64,000 nt of DNA, taken from contig OX392533.1 in NCBI GenBank assembly GCA_947623455.1, forward strand, positions 30,006,229-30,070,228, written 5' to 3'. Below the pieces are notes generated by a model. It did no database searches. It was not told where the DNA came from and saw only the letters and a list, made by a program, of their open reading frames with translations. This document shows, one piece after another, positions 24,101-34,200 of this stretch (the first letter of the stretch is position 1; the number at the start of each line of letters is the position of its first letter). The position numbers were made by a program, and so were the translations under genes. The stretch is from Mimachlamys varia. Its lineage: Eukaryota > Mollusca > Bivalvia > Pectinida > Pectinidae.

Positions 24101-25951
24101 ATAACATCATTTCAAGACAGTTTAGTGTTCGGGCAAGACGACAGCAAAAGTCATCAGAAGAAATTCAGAAACCACCTAAAGAAGAAGGAGGAAAAAATGT
24201 TGAAAAACCTGAAGAACAACTGACTCTGATACAGAGATTTAAGAAAACTTACAAAGAACATGGAAAGGTTCTTGTAGCCGTACATCTCTTGACCTCATGT
24301 GTCTGGTTTGGATCTTTCTATGCTATTGTAGATAGGTAAATATTTGTTTGTTATCTATGATAAATCAAAGCTTGATATCCATTTCTAATAATTATAAGCT
24401 GTTGATTTTCTATCACTATTCATTCAAAGCTGAATGGGCATCACACACATTTTGCATTTAAAATACATTGATGAAAGTCATTTGGAATAGGAAGGAGTTT
24501 GAGGTCCCGTTCAACATGCTTGATGAAAACATGCATGTACAAGTATGATATATGTATTGCAAGTGTTTAGGCTATGAAAATCTCTGCATTTTGATGGACT
24601 TCTAATTCTCCATCTAAAAAGCTTTTATGCTAAACAGCATCAAATATCTTTGTGTTAGGATTGTGTCTACTTAAAAATAAAGCAGTTTCAGGTTTTACCA
24701 TTGTGAAGTGTGTAGAGTCAATACACTTGCTTATAACAGTATTCAGTGATCAATTTATGATATATTTCCATGGGTCCTTTCAGTAAGTACCTGGCATTGC
24801 TAAATAAAAGCAATGGGTCAGACGATGTTAAATTGAGGTATTTCCATAATTTCAATGAGTCTAATCATAATTTTATGAGTACAGGACATGGGACTCAAAT
24901 GTAGATTGATCACACTGCGACATACGGTACATTCATTTTTCCTTTAATTAAATGATAGATATAATAATGCAATCTGATTTAAACACAGATCCTCACTATT
25001 ACTATCGTGTGTAGGATCTGACGGCAACCAGTAAAAGGTCATGTGCAGATGACCTTTGTTTTTACCAATCAAATCGCTGCTTATCAGATTCTAAAAGTGA
25101 AAAGCTAATTTCGATTTGTTACTACACTTGTCGTTAAATCAGAGTAAAGTAGTGAGAAACCTGAAGGACCGTATACAAAAATGGTGGCGCCCAGTTCAGC
25201 GGTCTCTACGCCACAGCGTGTGTTCTTTTTAGACATTATCTGTTTAATTTGTAGTTTTTTATTTGTCCGAAAAGAAATAACAACTGAAGGTAAAGAAATT
25301 ATCACAAAATCTATAAATCAAATTGTTATATAACACCCGATATGGAAATAATAAAGGTCATCTGCACATGACCTTCTACTGGTCGCTGTCAGATCCTACA
25401 CACGATAGTAATTGTGAGGATCTGTATTTTAATCAGATTGATAATAATGCTTTTAAATTCTGATTATTTACTTCCGATTTTGCAGTGGAGTGGATATTGT
25501 TGGGATGCTGGAATGGATGGGCTTCAGTGAAACAATAACAAACCCATTTAAGTCATCAAGTGTTGGAAATGTGGCACTTGCCTACCTTATGTACAAGTTG
25601 GCGACCCCGGCAAGGTACACTGTGACTATTGGCGGCACAAATATGGCAATCAGATACATGAGGAAGACCCAGAAAATGCCACCAATGAAAAAAGAAGACA
25701 AATTACGGAGCTTGATAAAGGAAGGTGTTAAGGACGCCAAAGACCAGAGTACCAGCAAGTTCAAACAAAAGCGGGCAAACGCACGGGCGAAAAGAAAAGC
25801 AGCCGGAGCACAGAGCACAAAGAATGTCAAAGCGGCCGGAAGGAGAGTTGTTGCAAATATCAAAAGTAGGAGAGACAAACTGATGCTTAAATGGAAAACG
25901 TCTAGATTAAACAGGAAAGGTTCCAAAAAAAATGGAAATGGTGATAGTTAG
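18128..25951 (+). CDS. FAM210A: FAM210A-like mitochondrial protein (DUF1279), three coding exons
   Basis: Exons: 18128-18308 (inferred first exon), 23960-24335, 25486-25951, all GT-AG with matching phases, giving 340 aa. The family is a single-pass mitochondrial membrane protein linked to mitochondrial translation and to muscle and bone biology; its mechanism is not settled. Residues 153-185 begin DUF1279 (RFKKTYKEHGKVLVAVHLLT, then SCVWFGSFYAIV, a membrane segment). Exon 3 continues with GVDIVGMLEWMG, a GNVALAYLMYKLATPARYTV block and RYMRKT. The last ~90 residues are Lys/Arg-rich and coiled-coil-like. The N-terminal exon is Arg-rich (IQRTLRQFFRQ), fitting a targeting peptide, and RQFSVRARR in exon 2 resembles a presequence cleavage region. 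The first exon was chosen because its donor phase fits, it is rich in likely coding codons, and it faces RNMT. Exons 2-3 are near certain; exon 1 is about even odds or slightly better. Confidence 0.85.
18385..18404 (+). repeat. Poly-G run of 20
   Basis: Twenty consecutive G on the plus strand, within the first FAM210A intron 77 bases after the exon 1 donor. The length in the assembly may be unreliable. Confidence 0.9.
18447..19557. mobile_element. 1.1-kb TIR element with perfect 9-bp target duplication
   Basis: The termini TAGTCCGAAGG and CCTTCGGACTA are inverted, and TAAGGCAAC is present exactly on both flanks (18438-18446 and 19558-19566). A 9-bp duplication is the usual mark of Mutator-like elements, so this is probably a non-autonomous MULE relative. 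The left end is duplicated (second copy of the terminal block from about 18533). The motif GACTCTCTGACCCGC and its complement recur near both ends. It hosts a nested MITE at 18726-18982. Relatives are at 22121-22233 and 31792-32231. Confidence 0.9.
18726..18982. mobile_element. MITE, CATACTTGCCAAC family, copy 2 (nested)
   Basis: 257 bp with perfect 13-bp inverted termini CATACTTGCCAAC and GTTGGCAAGTATG, flanked by GTCAGG on both sides (18720-18725 and 18983-18988). An uninterrupted version of the target (cagatgtcaggaaactgg) exists at 19262 in the other half of the host element, which proves the insertion. Confidence 0.93.
20013..21825. mobile_element. TTAA-flanked DNA element, AGGGGCATCCC family, copy 2
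   Basis: 1813 bp bounded by TTAA (20009-20012 and 21826-21829), with inverted termini AGGGGCATCCCGCGAAAG and CTTTCGCGGGATGCCCCT, 18 bp and perfect. It is better preserved than copy 1 at 7680-9145. No transposase frame is visible. The TTAA duplication with AGG/CCT ends suggests Kolobok-like rather than piggyBac mobilisation (inference). It lies in the first FAM210A intron. Confidence 0.92.
21840..21995 (+). mobile_element. Possible degenerate tRNA-derived SINE
   Basis: ggctaaaggctagtagagta and, about 45 bases on, agatctaggtttgaatcaca look like weakened A- and B-box sequences of a tRNA head, followed by a pyrimidine-rich stretch. The A box is poor and no tail repeat is clear. Confidence 0.3.
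22121..22233. mobile_element. Short MITE, TAGTCCGA family
   Basis: A 113-bp element with TAGTCCGAGGGTTCT at the left and AGAACCCTTTGGACTA at the right, nearly all of it terminal arms. It is flanked by direct repeats TATAAGCAAT at 22111-22120 and 22234-22243. It is a deletion derivative of the family at 18447-19557. Confidence 0.85.
22379..23293. mobile_element. DNA element with clustered subterminal repeats
   Basis: The left 165 bp contain six or seven copies of an approximately 24-bp motif built on AGTCGTTTCGGTACTTA. The right 110 bp contain four copies of its complement (aagtaccgaaacaacttaaa). The outermost ends agree as inverted repeats (GGTTGTTTC and its complement). Such arrays are typical transposase-binding sites of hAT-type and other cut-and-paste elements. 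The ~0.6-kb middle is AT-rich with no transposase. FAM210A intron 1. Confidence 0.75.
23349..23778. mobile_element. MITE with about 48-bp TIRs
   Basis: TTGGAAACCCACGGTACGCT at the left and its near complement at 23757-23776 define the ends. The arms also share CTGACGTTTGCATCCCGTGG and its complement. The centre is unique. It ends about 180 bases before the FAM210A exon 2 acceptor. Confidence 0.85.
24957..25452. mobile_element. Foldback MITE in FAM210A intron 2, arms of about 110 bp
   Basis: cacagatcctcac with actatcgtgtgtaggatctg near 24983-25025 is matched in inverted form at 25386-25432. The arms go on through aaggtcatgtgcagatgacc, itself self-complementary. The outer arms extend to ataataatgc on each side. 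It ends about 35 bases upstream of the exon 3 acceptor. Confidence 0.85.
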
Positions 25952-26762
25952 GATTAATTGAAAAGACATCTTGATTACCAGTCTACAGGAAATTTCAATG
26001 GAAACAGTGCTAACATGTTTAAGATTTAAGAATGTAGTGTAGTTTGGTTGATAGTTTCCCACTTGGTCACAAGGGTTGACGTGAGCAGGTGGTGCAGTTT
26101 ATATAAAGTTATTTCTAAGTCATTGATTTCTCAACATAGTTTCATGGTTATCTTTTACAGATCAATACACATGAGATGAAAAATGAAATACATTGTACGT
26201 GTGTATATTTCGCCAGTGATTTTATTTTATCTGCTCAATATGATAATTAAAATTTTTATTCATTTTAAAGTGGTTTATATATATATTAAAATAAAACATA
26301 TTTTCATTATGTTTTAAATCACTCATTTGCTTGGGTAGGAATAGTGTCTGCGACATTAGCCACTAGCCCTATGACCAAGACTAGTAAATTTTGCTTCGGA
26401 CTTGTGGAAATCCCTTGAATTCAATTTGAATTTCAATATATTTGTTATAATAAACACTGCATTTTGCTTGTCCGGACTAGTGCTTAAAAATGTTAATGTC
26501 ACAGACTGTGAATACCCAGTGAAAAGTAATGTGGTCTGAATTTTAACCATGAAGGTTTTCATCTCGGATCAGGGAATCAAACCTTGCTGACTTGGTGAAA
26601 GGCAATTGCACTACAAACTGGGCCATTTAATTACCAAAGGCAAAACTGTGATATTTTTCCATAGTTACCTTTGCCAATCTTAATCCAATTTTTCTAGAAA
26701 GACTTGGAATTTTTTACCATGCCCCATTAATCAAGTCAGCATTACATCCCAAGTTATTCATA
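25952..26762. other. FAM210A 3' UTR and downstream spacer
   Basis: Directly after the TAG stop. It contains the candidate poly(A) signal at 26290-26295; the remainder is AT-rich with no recognised feature. Confidence 0.5.
26290..26295 (+). promoter_or_regulatory. Probable FAM210A poly(A) signal
   Basis: AATAAA about 340 bases after the stop codon, the first canonical hexamer on this strand. Confidence 0.55.
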
Positions 26763-28120
26763 AGGCCATACCAATTTGATTTATTGTTAGTCGGAAAATG
26801 AGATTTCAAAATTTGAGCGAGCAGGCACAATTTTTTTGTTTTTACAAAAATTTTGAATCCCTTGAAATTTCGAGCGAGCGGTAGTTTTCAAAAGACTAAT
26901 GTCAGAATACGTGTTTGACTATCAATATAATGTATCACCAAATAGTACATGTTTTTAAATTGTTGAAGCGGTTTTTTTTTAATCTTTTCCAAAGGTCATT
27001 CATTCAAGTTTAGTGATTGAACCAAAGCCGCAGGTAAAAGCTTTTACCAACAACATCTTTATTTTGTAGGTATTAAGATGCTTCTGTTCATGCAGAATGC
27101 ATATTTTATCGAATTGGTATAAATTAATGATGACAAAATGTATGTATAATATACCGCTATGAAACAAACCCTGAAGGCTAGGAGGCACTAGGTGTTTTGC
27201 TGACATAACTTTTGAGCTACAAAAATTATAATAGTAATGGACACAAGCATTATTTGTGTACAAAATATCCAAATCATAAATAGTTATATCAGTTTATAAG
27301 CTGATGTCCCATATATGAATAAGTCCATTATTATTTATCTCGTGGTCGAATAAGCATCATGAACCCAGTGTTTATCCATTCAGGATTTAAATGTTTTGAC
27401 TACTGGTGACTAGGTGACAAACTGCGGCATCTGAAAGAGAGTTCGAATGGTTTTACCTGCATAAATATTTCAAAATATTAATAACAAACACGTTTTTAAA
27501 ACTATCAACAGTAGGCCTGTTCTATTAAAAGAAGACTGGTGAAATGACAATGATGTCTGCCAAATTGGGTCGATTGCTTGAGAAGAATATCGATTTGAAA
27601 TTAAATATGGAGGTGTTATTATAGTCGTACATTTGAATTAGTAACATATCTTCTGATGTCGCTTACTTAATTCATGATTTTTAAAGATATTTTCTGTTGA
27701 CGCTTGAAGTCGCTTTTAAGTGAGACCGCTTGAGTTCTGTGTTTTGTTTATTTGATCAAGAGGTCTTCGAACGATAAACCATCTATTGTGGTAATTTGCA
27801 ATACATTATGGTGACCAGATTGTGTATAGAGACCAACACGATTAGAAAGCCATTTTGACACATTTCCAGTTTTCTTAAAAGGTGAAAAAGCCTCGTCGCG
27901 CATTTCCCTCGTGCCAATACCATTTTTTACCTTCGTTTCAAACATTCAAATGATTAGAAATGGCGCTCTCTAAGTTTTGAACCGTTGTAAAATATATCCG
28001 AATTCATCATTTTTCATTGACCTTAAAATTGGAGCGATAATATTTTACTTTTGCTTTTATTTTATTTTTCCAAACAGGAGCGGTAAATCCGACGAACAAT
28101 GAATTAAATTGGTATGGCCT
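26763..28120. mobile_element. 1.36-kb TIR element, AGGCCATACCAATTT termini, copy 1
   Basis: The termini AGGCCATACCAATTTGATTT and the complement of AATTAAATTGGTATGGCCT are inverted for about 33 bp with few mismatches. A second copy occupies 33615-35489. The two share subterminal sequence such as tttcgagcgag and cctgaaggctag. No transposase frame is visible. Confidence 0.85.
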
Positions 28121-28311
28121 AATTTTAAAAATTTACTGAGAGTCATCAATTATGCAGTAAAATTATTCAGCTTTCTGTAATGTCGAACAAACGTATCAAC
28201 ATTACGCCAGAATACTAAGTTTTGTTTACATTGCCTTTAACTTAATAGAATTACAGCAATTCATCATATATACAATGTATATATATAGTTTTAAATGTAT
28301 TTAATTAATGT

Positions 28312-28830
28312 TCATACCATTTTTATCCCTCGCTTTCACTGAAGCAGGGGATAGTAATCAGAGTTTGTCCGTCTGTCACACTTCGTTTCCGTGCAATAAC
28401 GGCAACAAATATTATCCGATTTTCTTGAGGCAAGGTTAAATGACTTCAGAGCTCAAACAAGTTTGATCGCCACTTTTTGCAGACATTCTTTTGCAGAGTT
28501 ATGGCCCTTTTATTAACAAAAAGTGTCAATTTCTGCAATTTCCATGCAGTAACAGCAACACATATTATCCAATTTTCTTGAAATTTGGTAACAAGGTTGA
28601 ATGCTTAAAAGGCTTGGCAAAGTTTGATCACTTCTTTTGGCTGATTTTATTTGCGGAGTTATAGCCCCTTAATCAACATTTCGATGCAATCACAACCTCA
28701 AATATTATCCAATTTCTGTGCAATACTTAAGTCAACAGCATGAAAATTACAAAAGATTTTTACCTACAATATAATGCCCCCCTAACAAAAGGGGGAAAAG
28801 CGGGAATATTAATTCTACAAATTAGCTTGT
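28312..28830. repeat. Dispersed repeat, copy 2
   Basis: Inverted relative of 3057-3430. It begins tatccctcgctttcactgaa and ends gggggaaaagcgggaatatt. Inside are two or three degenerate subrepeats around ggcaacaaatattatcc. Non-coding. Confidence 0.65.
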
Positions 28831-31224
28831 TATTTAAGGATTGGCTTTTTCTTTTGTTGGTTATCTGTTTATAAGTTTTCTATTATAGATTATTCTTGTT
28901 TGAACTATAGTCAAAACTGCCTGAGAAACCACCTCCATTAACTAGTCAAATGCATGAAGAAATTACAATTGAAAAAGATACCAACTATAAGAAGGGAGAC
29001 CACTCTATGGACTTTAAAAGGTTGGTCTCTAACAGAGGTTGGACTGTAATTTCTTATGTATTATTTGATTATGTATCGAGGGTTTTGTTATGAACATTAA
29101 AATGTAGTGCTGAATTATGATGTGTTTTGATTGCAAGTTATTTGATTTGAACACAATGATTACAACATACAGACATATTGAGTTGTTTGATGTTTTAAAT
29201 ATGAAAGATTGCGACAGATTAGCTGATGCAATGCCATCTATGTATTTCTCCCCTGTTGGAGGGCAAGTCTTACAAGAGGAGTAAAAAGTAAATGTATTCC
29301 TCTGCGTCAAAACAGGTAAAAATATTTATTATTTATGGTTGGAGGTGGGGTCCAGCTTACAGGGATTATGGGTGTATATATCACTTCAGAAATAAAGACA
29401 TGCATGCTACCCAGATTTGCTCTTGGATTCAGCCTCACCCTTGGGACCAGGCAATTAGGCCACATCATATTTAAAGACAGTTGGGAACCCCCATGAATAA
29501 CTACATATTTTCAATTGCTAGACATGCACATAAAGAGATAAACACACTAACTCTTCTAGAATTGTCTTACATTTGTGCCTCACACTTTGGCATTTAGTCC
29601 ACGACTTGTTACATGGAAACAGTTGAGATCCAGACCCCAAAGTCATATGAACAATTTGCAAGACTGAAGAAATTAAATGCATGTAGTGTACAGGGTTTGG
29701 AACTGGGGCAAGCCTTGTCCTTGCAGACATTGACCTAAATTTCTTGCATAAAAGTTTCAAACCTCCCCTAACCTCCATCTTTCATGACGACATGAGATTC
29801 CTTGGATACAAGAAATGAATATACTGCTGGTGCTACCATGAATGTTGTGGGGTCCTGTTCATTTAAGGATTAACCTTTTATTTTGTTTAGTTTATGAAAT
29901 CATAAATCCAATAGAGCAAGTCGTTATTTTACCGACTGCTTCATTGCATATATTATCTCATAAACTTAACAAAATAAAAGGATAATTCTTATATTTACAG
30001 TACTTTTCTCTAAATGGTTCATAACTTTTCTGTTCAATATAGCCCCATCTGCGGACATGTCTTTCATTTCAAAACTTACAAACATGAAAGCGGTTCAATA
30101 AATGTAACAGCATAAGGTCTGCATAAGCCATGGTTAATTCCGCCCCGGTCCATTGTTCATGACGTCATACAATTGTGACTCGAACAGAATAATTTGCATA
30201 GCTCCGCTCACATGTATTGTTGTCAATGTCATAGAAATGTGGCACATTCTCAATAAAGTTATTGGATAAGAACTCTACAATGGTTATTGAGTTAATGCCA
30301 GTGTCGACCGTAAACATAGTCGGGCAATAGTTCAGATAAGTCTTAGAATCATTACCAGGATATGATTGCAATTCCCAGACACTTTATTCATAGTTATGGT
30401 TTTTAACCATATCACATTTCTGTGGTGACGTTTTCAGACAAGAACTTATACAGGTTAAGGATATATATGATTGTGAATCAGTTGTGTGGAAATAATTTTT
30501 CAAATACTCTTATGAATATATAAATCTCTTTGCATTTTTTTTCCAATCACTTTCCGTCCGGCGCCGTGCGTCATGAGTCGTCGTCCGTGAGTCGTTCGAC
30601 GTGCGTAAACTTTTTTACATTCTCGACTTCTTCTCCAGAATCAGTGGATGGAATCTTTCAAACTTGGCCAAAATGATCCTTAGTTGATGAGGATTCAGAT
30701 TTGTAAAATTGGGATTCCTGCCCCTGTCCCTAAAGCAACTGTGGTTTAGTCCAAAGGCAAACCTGCATGATTAAATTTAAATGTACTGTCGTAGGATTTT
30801 CTGTGCAAACTGTGTCGCCTAGTTAAGAGAATTTGTTACAGCTAGTTTTGGACCATAACTAAAGTGATTAGAGTAATTTTACACTTTTGGGAAGTTTAGA
30901 TCAATTTTCAATAAGAATGCCCCTTCAGTCTCAATGATCATAAAGGCTAAAGGGTGGAAAGATTTTGAGGTCGAATATCGACCCACACCTACATTTCTTT
31001 CATCAAAAATCACATTTCTAGTTGAGGTATGAAAAAACGCTGCGCTCTCCGTTTAGATGTAATTTTAATTTCATTATGCCTAGAAGCAGGGAGGTATATG
31101 TAGAAGTTACAGTAAACGTGAACTCGCGGAAAAATTGGTGGATACAACACTACTTTCACTTTCACATTAAACCAAATACGAAACTGCGGCGTACGCATGT
31201 CTACCATTTTCTAAGCGAATAATA
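28831..31224. other. Intergenic, mostly unremarkable
   Basis: AT-rich spacer between FAM210A-side repeats and the KH gene. It contains a hairpin element at 29865-29990. The stretch around 30555-30960 (gtccggcgccgtgcgtcatg onward) is GC-richer and may be part of a dispersed repeat. The last ~200 bases should contain the KH gene promoter, but no motif stands out. Confidence 0.5.
29865..29990. mobile_element. Small hairpin MITE
   Basis: aaggattaaccttttatttt with gtttagtttatga is mirrored by tcataaacttaac and aaaataaaaggataattctt, making arms of about 33 bp with a loop near 60 bp. Confidence 0.7.
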
Positions 31225-34200
31225 ATGGCTGCCGCGATTGCAAGGACGTATTGCCGATTAATTTGTTATCGACACCAAGATGCAGCCTTTCTTGTGCGTA
31301 GAAATGTTAAATGTTTTTTTCAAACTAAGATTTTACAACGAAGATCACTGTTAGTATCTAGTTCACGTGCTTACAATGCAGATCATGGACCACAACATGA
31401 GCCGATCAAGCTCGGTAAGAATTTTTGTAGCAGACGGAAAAATCAAAACCCTGGTAAATAGGCTGGTTGCTTATCAGATACAGTAAAACTTGTTTATAAC
31501 AAACACTAATGTTTCTATAATTACCGCAACAAATTGTAAGAAGACCGCTTACATATCCCTAGCCCCAGTCAATCCTCGAGCACAGACACTAGCCTCGTCT
31601 GTCAAACACCTATAATATTATAGGTGTTTGACAGACGAGGCTAGTGCCTGTGCCTCGAGTATGGCGCTATGATTATACCTGTATTAACTATGGAACCCAC
31701 AGGCATAACGTTACACATGGAACAGATACAGCGATTAGCTAAGCCAGATTTATAACGAATGACTATAAGTCCAGGGATGAAGGGTGTATCTTAGTCCGAA
31801 GTTGGACAACAGGCGGGTGCGAGAGTCAAAATTTCTACTAAGTTAAAAAGTGGAAATTTTACCGATCTGGCTGTTTAAGCCGTGTTTTACAATATGAAAC
31901 ATTTACGATCACACATAAATTAAGTATCAATGGAAAGAACAGATATTTTTCTACTAACCTACACATTTAATCAAGTCACATGTACAGGAGGTCGTAAACC
32001 AACTGTCGTCATCCATTTCTAAAAAAAAAAACAGTTTCCTAACATCTGTTTGAAAATGGCCGCCACCTCACGTCACGTGGTAAAAAATAGCTAGGTCAGA
32101 AAGAAATTCTCGCTGGATCTCATGACACGCGGCCATTTCCACTTTTTGACTAAGTAGGAATTCTGACTCTCGCACCCACCAGCTGTCGTCCAAGTATTTA
32201 GCGGGTCAGAGAGTCTGAACCTTTTGGACTAAGGGACACTGTAAAATTACTGATAAATACGTATACCTGTATATATTGTCAATGCTATGCAATAATGCAC
32301 CGATATCTTGAATAGACTTTTCGCTCTCACTCTCCTGTAGTAACAAACTTGGGCAAAAAAATGTGTGCTTTTCTAGTTCATTTTCACCCTTGTGGCCGTA
32401 GTCCGTCTGTCTGTCGTCTGTCCTTAAAACAATTCTTGTTATCAGTATTTCTTGAGAAGTACAGGATGCATCATTCTCAAATTTCAGTTGTTGGTTCCCT
32501 TTGATGCCTAGTTTTGAATAGTTCACTTTAGGACAAATCTGATAAACAATATGGCCGACAGGCAGCCATCTTGGATTTGTGATTAATAGTTTCTTATCGC
32601 TATTTCTTGAGAAGTACTGGATGGATCATTCTCAAATTTTATGTGAAGGTTTCTTGGTGCTTAGTTTTGCATAGATCATTTTTGGACAAATTCTATAAAT
32701 AATATGGCGAACAGGCGACCATCTTGAATTTTGCGAGTAATACATTGTTATCGCTATTTCTTGAGGATTACTTGATGGGTTATTCTCAAATTTCATATCT
32801 GTGTTCCCCATGGTCCCTTGTGCTGTATTGATTACGGGACTGATCGAAAAAACAAAATGGCTGACAGATGGCCATCTTGGATTTTGAGATTGAAAATTTG
32901 TTATTGTTATATCTTGTGAAGTATTGAATGAATCTTTCCCAAATTTTATATGGAAGTTTTCCTTCGTTTTGTGTATTGATTTTGGGACTGATCGGAAAAA
33001 CAAAATGGCTGTCAGACGGAAATCTTGGATTTTGACAATGAAAATTTGTTATCCTTATATTTTGTGAAGTATTGAAAGGATTTTTTCCCAAATTTCATAT
33101 TTAGGTATCCCTTGGTCCCTGGTTTTGCTGTATTGATTTTGGGACTGATCAGGAAAAGAAACTGATGAACAGATTGCCATCTTTGATTTTGATAATGAAA
33201 ATTTTTATCATTACATCTTGTGAAGTTACGAATGGATCTTTCTCAAATTTCATAGGCAGGTTCCCCTTGGTCCCTAGTTGTGGTGTATTGATTTTGGGAC
33301 TAATCGAAAAACAAAATGGCCTAGGGATGGCCATTTTGGATTTTGATGATGAAAATTTGTTGTTGTTATAATATCTTGTTTAGCATTTAATGGATCTTTC
33401 CTGAATTCCATATGCAGGTTCCCCTTGTTAATAAATACAAAATGTATCTCTCTAAAGTTTTGGATTTTGGAACTTATCAGAAAATAAAACTCCTGATTAG
33501 ACACCTTTAATTTCAACTCTTATTAATTTTCACAAGAAAATTCAAAGTTCATAGCACTAGGATAAAATACATAAATGAAAAAAAAAAAAAAATAGAACAA
33601 AGATTAAATACATAAAGCCATATACCAATTTGATTTATTGTTCTTCGGAAAATGCGGTTTCAAAATTGGAGCGAGCAGGGGAATTTGTTTTGTTTTTACA
33701 AAATTTTTTAATTCCTTAAAATTTCGAGCGAGTGGTAGTTTTCAAATGACTAAATGTCAGATTACGTGTTTGACTATTAAGATAATGTATCAGCAAATAG
33801 TACACATATTTAAATTGTTGTTGCATTTTTTAAAAGTTGTTTACATGGTACAAACTACTTGTATAAAGCTGTGCAATAAAACAGCATTTGAGAGAAAAGC
33901 TTTCTTAAATTACCTTCTTAATAGAAGACCTAAGGTCATTCATTCAAGTTTAGTGATCGAACCAATTAAGCCGCAGGAAACACCTTTTAGCAACCACATT
34001 TTTTTCTTGTTAGTATCAAGATGCTTCTATTCATGCAGAATGCATATTTTATCGAATTGATATAAATTAGTGATGACAAGATATATGTATGATGTATCGC
34101 TATATAAAACAAACCCTGAAGGCTAGATACATGTATATGGCACTAGGTGTTTTGCTGACATAACCTTTCAGCTACAGTAATAATAGTAGTAATATGAATG

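Noticed and set aside
25582..25926. 114-codon hydrophobic open frame antisense to FAM210A exon 3
   Set aside because: It is the antisense shadow of a confirmed coding exon rich in Lys/Arg codons.
32206..33516. Several minus-strand frames with recurring KSIHKTK/FVFSISP peptides
   Set aside because: They follow the ~120-bp degenerate tandem repeat and carry no domain.
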